From Platerodrilus igneus (lineage: Eukaryota > Arthropoda > Insecta > Coleoptera > Lycidae): 64,000 bases of DNA. A program made the translations under genes and the position numbers. A model generated the notes under the pieces. That model worked only from the letters and a program-made list of their open reading frames with translations, was not told the origin of the DNA and searched no databases. Below are positions 21,805-32,216 of this stretch, in pieces. The stretch's first letter is position 1; every line of letters starts with the position of its first letter. The stretch lies in assembly GCA_036346225.1 (NCBI GenBank), contig JARFIW010001104.1, positions 8,086,001-8,150,000 on the forward strand. Reading direction: 5' to 3'.

Positions 21805-23600
21805 AAAGATGAAATGGATAGTCGAAGAAAACTATTTGGTCCAGAATGTGTGAGGAAATGTGGATGCTGGAGGAAATGTGGTCACAGATCACCTGTATTT
21901 GTACCACTTCTTACGCAAAATATTAAGTCAGTAAGCTCTACTTCTTCTAATATCATTATTGTTTATGTTATACACAAATGGTGATCCCATTGTATTTATT
22001 AACTGTAACTTTCCTTTTCAGGTTCAATCCCTTCTAGTGGGAATCGCTTTCGCGGGTGTTTGCTTTAGAGTCCTGAGCAAAAGAGTTTCTACCTCTTCCC
22101 TTGTGCATTATTCCATCTTTTTGTCGGAATATTAGAGGTAGTATCACCCTCCCTTCTTCCTATCCACTTATTAGTTAACCAACTAAAGAACAAACCTAGG
22201 ACTACCTCGTGACTGTCGTAGGGGTAACGTCTGAGCTATAACGTGGTAATGCTTTATCTTCTTCTAAAACTGTTTACCACTCCGCACCTACGCTAATACG
22301 CGTTTGATTTACCCGTGTAAAAGAAAAGATAGATAAAGGGCTTTCAGTTCCATCAGTAATACCTCAAACAAATAAAATCGTTTCAGCATTAAATTGAAAA
22401 AACACGACAACAGTTAAATGCAACATTTACTCAGAATACTTGTGCTATTTATAAATTGCCCGATATCGATTACTGGGTTCTTTTCACTGATTATTTTGCT
22501 TATAATACATTAATTTTTTATTCCATTACTGGATAAATAAATTATTATCTTCGACTTCGATTGACCTATGAGTAATAGCTAGGTAATAACCCAGACTGGG
22601 AGATTGTAATCGAGAAATATACGTCGTGGAATTTCAATTAAGCAAATAGTTTTTGCTAAAGTACAGTTCAAATAAATGATGTATAAGGGCAAGCATTGAC
22701 CAATAATCACACCTCCACCTTGATTGGGAAAAACATTGAAAATCTGTTTTATATGGAGTTAAATGATAATTAAGTAGTCTGTGGCACGATTGTGATAAAA
22801 TATAATAAAAAATCCTTAACCACTCACTATTTTCAACTAAATACGTATATTGACCACTAAATACTAGCAAGACTTTAAAAACCACTTAAGGTTCAGAAAC
22901 TTCTCTGAGGATATTCTCCTAATCACGCAAGCTAGTGATCTTTGCCGCACAAATTGTAAACCTAATAATATAAACCATATAATTTATACTGTATGTCGAA
23001 CAACTCGAAGGAACTAACAAAAAAGGTTGCATTCCTATTGCCTATTTTTTAAATAGCGAAAGTAAATCAGATGAAATCACGAACCCCTTACAGTATTTGA
23101 GAACAGTCCTTTGTGTTTAACTATTTTAATTGGTTCATAAGTACTAAAAGGTGAAACTTTGGCGCTACTTTTAACAGTTTGATATTTTAAGAGGGTAGCA
23201 GGTTTCGGAAACATGATGAGCGACTTGAGATCTTGTAAAGCTAATGCGTTAATTAAGCATACATTTGTAAATAGAAAAGCATTTATTAGTTTACGTTAAG
23301 TCTAGTCGAAAACATTCTCACGCATTGCAAAGACGTCGAAACCACTGTAAATTACTTAAATTAACAAAAACCATAAAAATACATAAAATTTAATGCGTAT
23401 GAACTAGCCAATTGCACAGATGTGGTATTAAATAAGCAGTGTGGAAATACCGATAATTATTCTCATGCACTGAAAAACTCTTGACCTCAACCACATGTTC
23501 GATTCAAATCGTAAAAACTGTGTGAATAGAGGAAATAGAGAATCCCGTAAAATAATATAGCTTATACCGCATAGCATTATGAAAGGGGCATTCATTAATA
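21805..23600. other. Intergenic, no gene recognised
   Basis: AT-rich sequence with only chance frames. A GGTTCAATCC block at about 22021 resembles a pol III box B but has no box A upstream. Confidence 0.5.
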
Positions 23601-23605
23601 TTCGT

Positions 23606-24197
23606 TCAATTTTTTGAATACGAGCTTTTAGCTTCAGCCGAGTGACAAGCACGAACGTAGACCGGATGAACCGATTTACAATAATTTACGTAGTGGTATC
23701 CTGTAATCGGGTTTGTAGAAACAAACCTCATTCGCGGCCTTGCAAGGAAATGGCGGTGTACGGGAAGTTGTTCTCGCAAAAGATACTTCGACATTCGCGC
23801 TGTGTGGACGGTGGAGCTATTCTGCTGAAACTAGACATCTCCCATATTCATTTCTTCAAGTTTTGGTGAGTAACTCCTGAATTATGTGGACAAAACGAAA
23901 AGAATTTAACGCAGCTATATGACTATTTACTTCAAAACAGCATGCTGATGCCCATTCTGAAAAATGCACACCAAACAGTCGCGCATTCTGTATGCAGGAG
24001 CTGCTCATGAAATTTTCGGGGATTCGTGCCATTTTGGTATCGCATGTTTTGTTATTCACGCAATCGGAAGGGTGAAAATGAACCTGATCGTTGAAGAACA
24101 CAAGACCGTTTTCAGGTGTATTGTCGAGAACGGCTTGACATGCGTTTTTTTCGTGAAATAATATCACGTGGCTAAAATTTGAAGCGACTTTTACCAT
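23606..24197 (-). pseudogene. Tc3/mariner-like transposase fragment (DUF4817-associated type)
   Basis: The minus-strand frame 24197-23856 aligns with the catalytic region of a common insect transposase. FFNDQVHFHPSDCVNNKTC stands where FSDEAHFHLNGxVNKQNC is usual, followed by an LFGVHFSEWA segment in place of VWCALS. The next frame (23794-23606) begins near the expected FQQDGATAHTARM segment (seen as HTARM then SKYLLREQLP) and continues to the C-terminal part. The first catalytic Asp context is altered and several shifts are present. The N-terminal domain of this family is seen separately at 55340. Confidence 0.6.
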
Positions 24198-24199
24198 GT

Positions 24200-27100
24200 G
24201 TTGATATTAAAAAGCGTCAGTAGAACAAAACGCTCCAAATACTGTTGTCGGTAGACGACTGACGGAATAAATCTTAGCGAACATGATCTGAACTTCACTT
24301 CAGCGACCTTTTCTGCATTATATTATTTTGTCTTTTAACATTTATCGTATGTTGTTTAATTTCGTGGTGATTGTCGTAACTTTGGTTGGAGTAACTCATT
24401 GAATTGTTATGATTTGTTTTAGCTTATGTTGAGCGGATGCTTTTTTCTTTGGGCTCACATAGGAGCCGCGGCCTATGCCGTTGTAAGGAACAGTTCATAT
24501 TCGCAGTTGCAAAACTAGGAGTTTCTACTCCATGCGTTTTTCTTCTGAATTATTACAGTCGCTCACTTTATTCTTTATCATTACTTGCCTCTTCTGTTAA
24601 GTCATCAGAACATATTAACCTTTTTTTTGTTTTTATTTAACTTCGTGGTAAGGTGCTATCGCTTTTTATTGATATCTTATTGAATTCTTGGTTGTTTTTA
24701 GCATATTGGGACAGTATGTTTGTATCTTCATTTAACTGCTTATAGTTAGGTATTCCTATGTGTATATGGCGTTACCATTTCTGAAAATTACCTTGGAACA
24801 CTTGGTTTTTGTGTGAAGGTGCCTGCAGTGGTACTTTTAAGTTTGTTGTTTCAATTTTTTGTCTGATCTTCTTATCGCAGCGGATGCGTTCGTTAGGAAG
24901 ATGATCGTACTAGTTCTCATCAAGAGTCATGTAATTTTTTTTAACTTATTATTTGTCTTTATTTGTCTGATTAACATAGCAGGTGGTCCTTCAGACCGAT
25001 CTGCATTTAACAGGGACAACTCTCTACCTTTTCTCGGACGCTTGTCCAAAACTTTACCTTTTTCTTACCCCGCTGTCTCCGTTTCCGTCTTATTCTTCCT
25101 TCGGTAGACCTGTTCTTGTCCCGGAACACCCGTCTACCACATAATAGTGATTTTTCACTCACTCCGGGCTACTGACCACATTGGCTGGTTGACTAGTGCT
25201 TTTCTATCCACCTTTTTCTATCGCTTTTGCTCAATGCGAACCCTTCTTGTACTCTCTTCTACCTGGAAGTCACTAGTACATTCCAAAATGCCTACCTCCC
25301 TCTTTTTACCTTTCCTATATTTCTATTGCCTTTTCATTTCCGTTAGCCACCGTGTGGTCGCGCGGAGGGTTTTCATAGACACCCGGAGCACGTCTCTGCG
25401 AATCTTTCGTGTGGTCATGCGGTGCCGTTGTCAGCCGCACATGACCGCTAACAGTGTAAGTATGTATGAGTGTGTGAATGTGTGAGTGTATGTAGTTATG
25501 AATACACACCTTACCGATATCGATCAACGCCGGGTGCAGGAATGCACCCATATGTCTTTTCCGGTCTCTCATACCGTTATATCTAACAGGTCTGCTTCAC
25601 CGGTGAGCTCTCTTTTAGGGGGTACGAGTACGTTCCTGTATAACGGCTTCAAGGAGCCACTCTCTTTTGTATCTTAACGATGGAGGACAAAATGGCTCGG
25701 TAAGCTAGGAAATTCTACGCTATATTTTTAAAGTGTATGTAGCATGCCTTGGCCAACTGCGACGTTTTGGATCCATCTATTGTTATCTAGTTTTATCTTA
25801 ATATCTCTATCTTACTTTTTATCTTTGGTAATAACTTGAGACTTTGTCTTACTTTCTTTTGTTGTCCTAACGTTTGGTATTTATGATCAGACATAGGAAA
25901 ACTTTTGAGTATTGTGTGAAGAAGCTAACCTGATGGTAGCAAGGTAATTTGTTAGGTTGGAAATGTAAGAAATTAGTAAGATGGTACTGTTGGTAAATTT
26001 GTTAATTCACAACCATGTCATTCATTAGGCCAGAGTACCAACACATAAAAATTTGTAAAGTGTATAGTAACTTGCTCTCTCGGGCATTTTGAAATTTGGG
26101 CATTTTCTTGCTAAAGCAGAAACAGTTAAAATGCAATGCTTATGTGCGTGTGCACCAAAAAAACTTTTAAGTTAGCTTTAGGTTATTGTAGAATTGTTAG
26201 GCGACTTGGCGCATTTGTTTTAGTTTTAGTAGTGTTTCGTGCTCTCCGACAAATTTGTGCTGCCGATTATAACTACGCCACATCTAAGATTCGTGTGTGC
26301 ATTTATAGATGTAGTTTGATAATCTTGGGACTACACATTCCGTTTCCTGGTTACTCGCAAGACGCGTTATCGGTTGAAAAAACCAGGTGGTGTCTAAAAT
26401 AAACATTTAGTAGAATGTAAGTTAGTTTATATGTAAGTAAGGCTCTAGGCTTTAAGTTCCTACCGTGCTAAAGTCTTTTTATTTTTAAGATTTTTTTCTT
26501 TTATGGCTTTGTTGCGATTGTTACATGCCAACTGGCATGCATCACGTTAGATTTAATTTATAAATAAATTCCTGCGTATATTTTTATATGAATACGTTAA
26601 TTTCCGTCGGCCCTGACAGCCGCGTCTGCGCAAAAGAATGCGAAGTGCGCGCGTGGTGTTAAAAAACGCCATTAAGTTAAGAGCCCTTGACGAAGCAACA
26701 TCTATCTGTGTCGTGTGTCTTTTCTTTTTAGGGATGTAGGTTCCTTCTACTTTTACATTTTATAGTACCTGTTACCTAATCCTGTCATTCCCCTACGAGT
26801 ACAGAAGCTACAGGAAGGACAGATCGTAATTTGATTCAACATGGGTAACTGAACCCAACCTGCAAAATCATCGTGGGACCCTGAGACGAATTCACGAGAT
26901 GCCGCCATGTAAGTAATTTGTTTTGATTTAAATCGTGCTTGCAAATTGACTTAAAAAGCGGTTGCATCACTTTTAAAACGTGGCCGGTATAGGTTATAAT
27001 TGGCGGGAATTATACTGCGTAAAACTATAACCATTCCGCAATAGTATAACAAATGCTGAAAGTGTACCAGATCATATAAATCAATATAAATTATTTATAG

Positions 27101-27861
27101 TGCATCGATGTAAGTTAATTATAGTGCTTCGGAAGTAATTAAGAAGATATTATACTAGCTTTAAGAAGTTAATATTTGTACTGTTAGCGAATAGCTGGAA
27201 ATAAATTGCGAGGGCTTTTAATTGAAAATAAAGAACTGTTGTTTGTGCAAGTAGAGTTTTCGTTATAATATGTTCAAATTGAGGTCATTCGTAATTCACG
27301 GCTTTGTGACCATTTTCATTTATTATCTAGCATTTTTAGGTTAAAAATATATACATTCCACTTCTATTTATAAACATAATACCTTAATTTCTCCCTTGTT
27401 GAAACTATGATGTTTTTAGATTAATCAGAAAATACCATTAATATATCCCTTTCTAGAGGTTTATCACTTCCCCAATTGCGCATTTCAGGTCGTTACGAAA
27501 ATAAAACACATTTATATTAGTTTGTTAGATTAACTAAAGCAATTATACACTATTTACCTACTATTTTTCAAGTTAGCGCTTAATAATTGCTGTTAATAAG
27601 AATTACGTATAAGTTCAGAAAGCATATTTATCTGTTGTACAACTTAGTCATTCTTTTTCAAGGCAAAGTGATAGTAATCTACAGATATTAGCTTTTTCCT
27701 TGTTACATTGTTTACTGTTCCCACTGGTTCTTAATTATTTAGTTTTATTTTGTGTTGTTGAATTAAAGATTAGTCTGTAACTGCAAACGAGTAGAGAACC
27801 ATCCATTTAATGTTGTGTTGATATTGGACGAGACAAGAACTTATTATTCTGTCCTTTCAAA
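24200..27861. other. Intergenic and upstream region of gene at 27862
   Basis: About 3.6 kb with no convincing gene. Notable points are a purine/pyrimidine alternating stretch at about 25457-25500 (repeated tgtgtgaatg-like units) and a CpG-richer patch at about 26605-26665. The start and promoter of the gene at 27862 should lie here, but no initiator cluster like that at 1649 was found. Confidence 0.45.
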
Positions 27862-28284
27862 ATGATTTTCAAAATACTAGTGCCTTTCCTGGCTATGGCC
27901 AACTTAATTATGTGCCAAGAAGTCATTGTCGATCTAGCTTCAAGCCTAACACCGTCTCTCAACGATTCAACATCAAACACGTCATTGTCTCTCAACGATA
28001 CGACAGGCAGTAAACCACCAGCTAATAACACCGAAAATGAGAAAGAACAACCTCCTCAAAGTATTTCAGAGCCAGAAGTCACTACCATTCCTTCTATGAA
28101 TCAAGAAATTATTGTTCCACTTTCAACGAGTCCAAATATGACAAATTCTGAAAATTCTACAAAAGTTGACAATTCAACGGCCACTCATGGTGGTGCAAAA
28201 GGTAATAAAAACAGTGCAGGTTTTAGTAAAGAAAATTTTGTTTTAATTATTATCAGTGCGATGCTTTTTTGCTATTTAAATTAA
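27862..28284 (+). CDS. Secreted, probably GPI-anchored, mucin-like protein (copy 2)
   Basis: The 140-residue paralogue of the gene at 1913 has the same layout. A signal peptide (MIFKIL start) again ends with C18-Q19-E20. A 100-residue Ser/Thr/Asn/Pro-rich middle has many sequons (NDS, NTS, NDT, NNT, NMT, NST twice). The C-terminus, AGFSKENFVLIIISAMLFCY then LN, aligns without gaps to the last 22 residues of copy 1, sharing G, F, K, N, VLI, SA, F and YLN. The middle is shorter and not alignable, as expected where only composition is selected. The coding region is uninterrupted. Codon-level conservation of the two ends but not the middle argues for real function. The family is not recognised; a surface mucin or peritrophic/haemocyte coat protein would fit but is not shown. 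Confidence 0.75.
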   Translation: MIFKILVPFLAMANLIMCQEVIVDLASSLTPSLNDSTSNTSLSLNDTTGSKPPANNTENEKEQPPQSISEPEVTTIPSMNQEIIVPLSTSPNMTNSENSTKVDNSTATHGGAKGNKNSAGFSKENFVLIIISAMLFCYLN

Positions 28285-28399
28285 AGTGATTTTTTTGTAA
28301 AATTTTCTTGTTTTTGAGGTTTTTGAAATATGTAAATTTAAATAGCTTAAGTCTATAAACCTTGTGTACGTCAATGCTATGCTATTCTTATATAATAAT

Positions 28400-28609
28400 A
28401 ATAAAAAAAATCCTAACACCATTTATTTAAATTAGTTTATGTATACTTAAAATAATTACTCATTGTGTTTTCTTTAGAGGATTTACATATTTTTTGCATT
28501 TACGGATACCCTGAATATGTCATTTATAAATAGTTAGTAGGTACTATAAACATTTATTTCTAATTAACAATTAAATCACTGTATTGCTCACAAGTACTTG
28601 TATAATAAA
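28400..28609 (+). terminator. Poly(A) signals of gene at 27862
   Basis: AATAAA occurs at 28400-28405 and 28604-28609. Just upstream of the first, ccttgtgtacgtcaatgct parallels ccttgggtacgccattgct in the 3' UTR of the first gene. Confidence 0.55.
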
Positions 28610-28717
28610 AATTAGAAAATAAAAGAGAATAAATTTTAATTTTGTTAAAAAGTTTTTCATGACGACTGAGGACACGCGTCTCGGGACACAATTATTTTTG
28701 GCTGTTTCAAGTTCAAC

Positions 28718-30830
28718 GTAAAAGGACGTGAAAGTTTAATAATTACGGGGGATTATAATGCAATGGTAGGTGAAGGCAGGGAAGAAGCGATAGTAGGTTT
28801 ATTTGGTTTAGGCACGAGAAATGACAGGGGTACAATTTTGCGACAAGAACAACTTAACCATCACAAATACATTATTGCAACATCATGCTAGAAGACGATA
28901 CACGTGGAAGATGCCAGGAGATATAGGAGGATATCGAATAGATTACATTCTTGTTAGACAACGGTTTAGGAATCAAGTAAAAGACTAGAAGCTACCCAGA
29001 AGCAGATATAGACACTGACCACAACATCGTAATTATAAAGGTCGCACTTAAATTTAAAAATCTGAAAAAGAGGAACGGATAAAGGCACTTTGACTTTGAG
29101 AAGCTAAAAGATTAAGATATCCACGAAAGATTTGAAAAAAAAGTCAAATGAATTGCTGAAAGATATCGGGAAAATTTCTGATACTAAAGAAGTAGAAACA
29201 GAATTAAATAACATTAAATCCAGCCTTGACATGGCGGCCAAAGATATTCTGGGGTATACACAAAAAGAAAATAAGAAACCATGGATAACAAAGAATATCC
29301 TGAATTTAATAGAAGAAAGGCGAAAATACAAAAATAGATCAGACGAAACAGGAAAACAGATACAAAGCCATAAAATGGGAAATTATTTGCAAATGCAGGA
29401 AAGCTAAAGAAAAATGGATTTATGAAAAGTGTAAAGAGGTACAAACTAAGATGGAAATAGGGAACAGACGAAGCATACAAATTAATTAGAATGAATTTTA
29501 GGGATATAAAACCGTATAGCGAAAATATAAGTGATGCAAAGGAAACGTCATTAACGAAAATGTAGAGAAAGTAGCTAAAGGGCAGGAATATATAGGGAAT
29601 TTATATTTAGGAGAGGAACTAGCAACATTAGAACAGGAATCAGACATTAAAAATGATAACCTGGAATATCCTATACTTAGAGATGAATTTGAATTAGCAA
29701 TAAAGAGTCTGGAAAATGGTAAGACACCAGGTACCGATAAAGTGCAAGCAGAAACTCTAAACGCCGCTGGACAAGCAGTAACAGAACGTCTCTTCCAACT
29801 TGTAAGCTATATGTATGAGACAGGCGAGATACCCAAAGATTTCAAACGTAACACTATAATCACTACATAGTTTATATAAAGAGCAAACGGCGGTAATAGA
29901 ATTAGAGCAAAAAAGTAGAGATGTAAATATTAGGAAAGGGGTGAGACAGGGATGTGCCCTATCCCCATTGATTTTTAACTTGTACATAGAAGAGGCAATG
30001 AATACTGTCAAACGCAGGAAGACATTTGGAATTAATATGCAGAGACAAAAGAATGATATGCTTAGATTTGCAGATGATATAGCGGTATTAGCATCTAGCA
30101 AAGAAGAGTTAGAAGCTGCTTTTAATGAAATGGAAATAGTTCTAACGGAGAGATATGGTATGAAAATTAACAAAAATAAAACTAAAGTTCTAGTATGTAA
30201 AAGAGGGGAAAATAAATCCAAAACAAAAATACAAATAGGTAACGAGAACTTACAAGAGGTTAAGGATTTCTGCTACCTAGAAAGTCAAATAACGCAAAAT
30301 GGGAAAAGCACAAAAGATATAAAACAAAGATTAGCACAAGGTCGTGCAACGTTTAACAAGAAAAAGCAACTACTGTGTTCAAAGACCACAAACATAGAAA
30401 CAAGGAAAAGATTGTATAAAACATATGTGTGGAGCACAGCACTGTATGGCTGTGAAGCCTGGACAATAGAAGAAGCAGATAAGAAAAAGGTTGAAGCCTT
30501 TGAAATGTGGTACTTCAGACGTACGATGAAAATATCATGGACAGACAAAGTTAAGAACAAAGAGGTACTATAAATGGTAGGGGAAGAAAGAAGTATGTGG
30601 AATAAAATATGAGAGATAGGATGATCGGGCACATACTAAGACATGAGGGTATAGTGCGAAATATATTAGAAGCAGAGATAGGAAATAAGAGAAGTAGATG
30701 TAGACCTAGGTTAGACTACTGCATATAGATAGTGAAAGATGTAGGCTGTGAGAATTTTAAGGAAATGTGTAGGCTAGCTCAGAATAAAAATCAATGGAGG
30801 TACACTTCCAATCAGTCGCAAGATGGAAAA
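28718..30830 (+). pseudogene. RTE-D endonuclease end and reverse transcriptase, broken
   Basis: The piece starts in the endonuclease (ITGDYNAMVGEG, GLGTRNDRG), passes the connection frame 29132-29407 (KPWITKNILN) and the N-terminal RT (NGKTPGTDKVQAETL). It then jumps at about 29868 from IVT to YKEQTAV, deleting roughly 0.36 kb of RT palm. The frame 29941-30573 has RQGCALSPLIFN and the intact catalytic LRFADDIAVLAS, then the RTE C-terminal region to about 30830. Frameshifts and the deletion make it inactive. Confidence 0.85.
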
Positions 30831-31092
30831 ACTAATGACGAAAAAAAATAACTGTCCTTAAACATGGTGATTACTATAAACAACTACTGATATTGGTTTT
30901 GCAATACTTTCAACTAATGTTAATTGTGCGAAAGGATTTACCGGAAAACTATTAATACGGCAAATGTCTAAGTGTTATGGGGATCCTTGGAAGCCGCAGG
31001 CTGCTTAACCCTTTCGCATACCACTGAATCCCGGTGAAATTGGGCATATAATTAGAAAACAATAGAAGGAAATCGAGCTGTATATAGGCTGT

Positions 31093-31391
31093 AAGGCGGC
31101 TCCGTGGCGTAGTGGTATGTGTGTGACTACTACGCCCTAGGTTCCGGGTTCGAATCCCGACACGGTCCGCTTGAAAAATGTTAGGCGAGCATTTTTCGCA
31201 AAAATACACCCTCGTTCGGATGAGAGGTAAAATGGAGGTCCCGTGTGTGAGTGTTGTCACGCACGTTAAAGATCCCTACCTTGCTTGGAACAGCAAGGAT
31301 TCGGCAAAATTCAAAATTTTCCAGGTAAAAAAAAACTCGCTTCCTGGCCAATGTAGTACCTTCGGGTGGAGCATTGGAAAATCACATGTAA
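31093..31391 (+). mobile_element. tRNA-derived SINE, copy 1
   Basis: The tRNA-like head has a pol III box A (TGGCGTAGTGG, 31105-31115) and box B (GGTTCGAATCC, 31147-31157), and ends gacacggtccgc. The body includes ccctcgttcggatgagagg, cacgttaaagatccctacc and ccttcgggtggagcattgg, ending atcacatgtaa. It is flanked by tgtatataggctgt on both sides. There is no coding capacity; it would use a LINE reverse transcriptase for movement. Other copies are at 31406, 36906 and 56674. Confidence 0.85.
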
Positions 31392-31405
31392 TGTATATAG
31401 GCTGT

Positions 31406-31707
31406 GGCGTCGCCGTGGATCAATGTAGTAAGCGTAAGACTATGGATCCCAAGGTCCTGGGTTCGAATCCCGACACGGCCAACTGCTTGAAAAATGACAC
31501 GTGAGCATTTTTCACATAAATTACGCCCTCGTTCGGATGAGAGGTTAAATGGAGGTCCCGTGTGTGAGTGTTATCATGCACGTTAAAGATCCCTACCTTG
31601 CCTGGAACGGCAAGGGTTCGGCAAAATTCTAAATTTCCAGGCAACAAAAAACTCGCCTACTGGCCAATGTAATACCTTCGGGTGGAGCATTAGAAAATCA
31701 CATATAA
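31406..31707 (+). mobile_element. tRNA-derived SINE, copy 2
   Basis: This is the same family as copy 1, in the same orientation and directly following it. Box B (GGTTCGAATCC) is kept, and the head is diverged around box A. The body has ccctcgttcggatgagagg and cacgttaaagatccctacc and ends aaatcacatataa. It is flanked again by tgtatataggctgt. Confidence 0.85.
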
Positions 31708-31732
31708 TGTATATAGGCTGTTCGAAGCGGGG

Positions 31733-32200
31733 ATGAAGGCGGAAGAACTGGTGCGGTTGATCGTGATCCAGAATCCCCGCTTCGGCGATTTGAAGCTGGA
31801 ACACCACCTGAGAAAGAAGTTCAGGTTTGGCGGAAAGGGCCCTAAGGATCCCTTCGCCAACGTAGCCTTTGAAGTGACTCCCACACTTCGAAGGCGCATA
31901 TTAGCTGACGCTATCAACCTCAGGTGGCGAAGAGTATGGGCCCGGGACCATTTTTCGGTGACCTAGTGTTACCGGTGCTACGAGTACGGTCATAGATCGA
32001 TGAAGTGCAAGGAGAAGGTACAGTGGTGCGGTAACTGTACCGAGATCGGGCGCGAATTCAAGAATTGCTGGAAGGCAGTCCCCTGATGTGTGGCTTGCGC
32101 AAGGGCAAACGACAGAACTGGTGGTGGCACGAAGGTCGATACGCGCAACGACGCCAAGTCCAGTAGATGCCCCACGATGCTACGGCTGAAGAACGCAAAC
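31733..32200 (+). pseudogene. R1/LOA ORF1 (gag-like) remnant
   Basis: The frame 31733-31966 gives a gag-like end (RRRILADAINLRWRR). After an in-frame stop it continues with a zinc knuckle CYRCYEYGHRSMKC (CX2CX4HX4C), a second knuckle CGNCTEIGREFKNC in which the His is Arg, another stop, and a third CVAC start. Such proteins coat the element RNA. Two stops and the lost His make it non-functional. Confidence 0.75.
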
Positions 32201-32216
32201 ACACGGAACATCGATT

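Noticed and set aside
22021..22035. GGTTCAATCC as a pol III box B of a tRNA or SINE
   Set aside because: No box A at a suitable distance and no tRNA-like folding upstream.
25686..25711. ATGGAGGACAAAATGGCTCG followed by gtaagc as a first exon of the gene at 27862
   Set aside because: Only seven codons; the paralogue starts at an internal ATG with its own signal peptide, so no upstream coding exon is needed.
26136..26402. 88-codon ORF as a gene
   Set aside because: No signal, domain or homologue; its Cys/Leu/Val-rich composition is as expected by chance in this AT-rich strand.
31093..31170. A functional tRNA gene
   Set aside because: Box A and B are present but the sequence continues into a SINE body with TSDs, and the second copy has diverged around box A.
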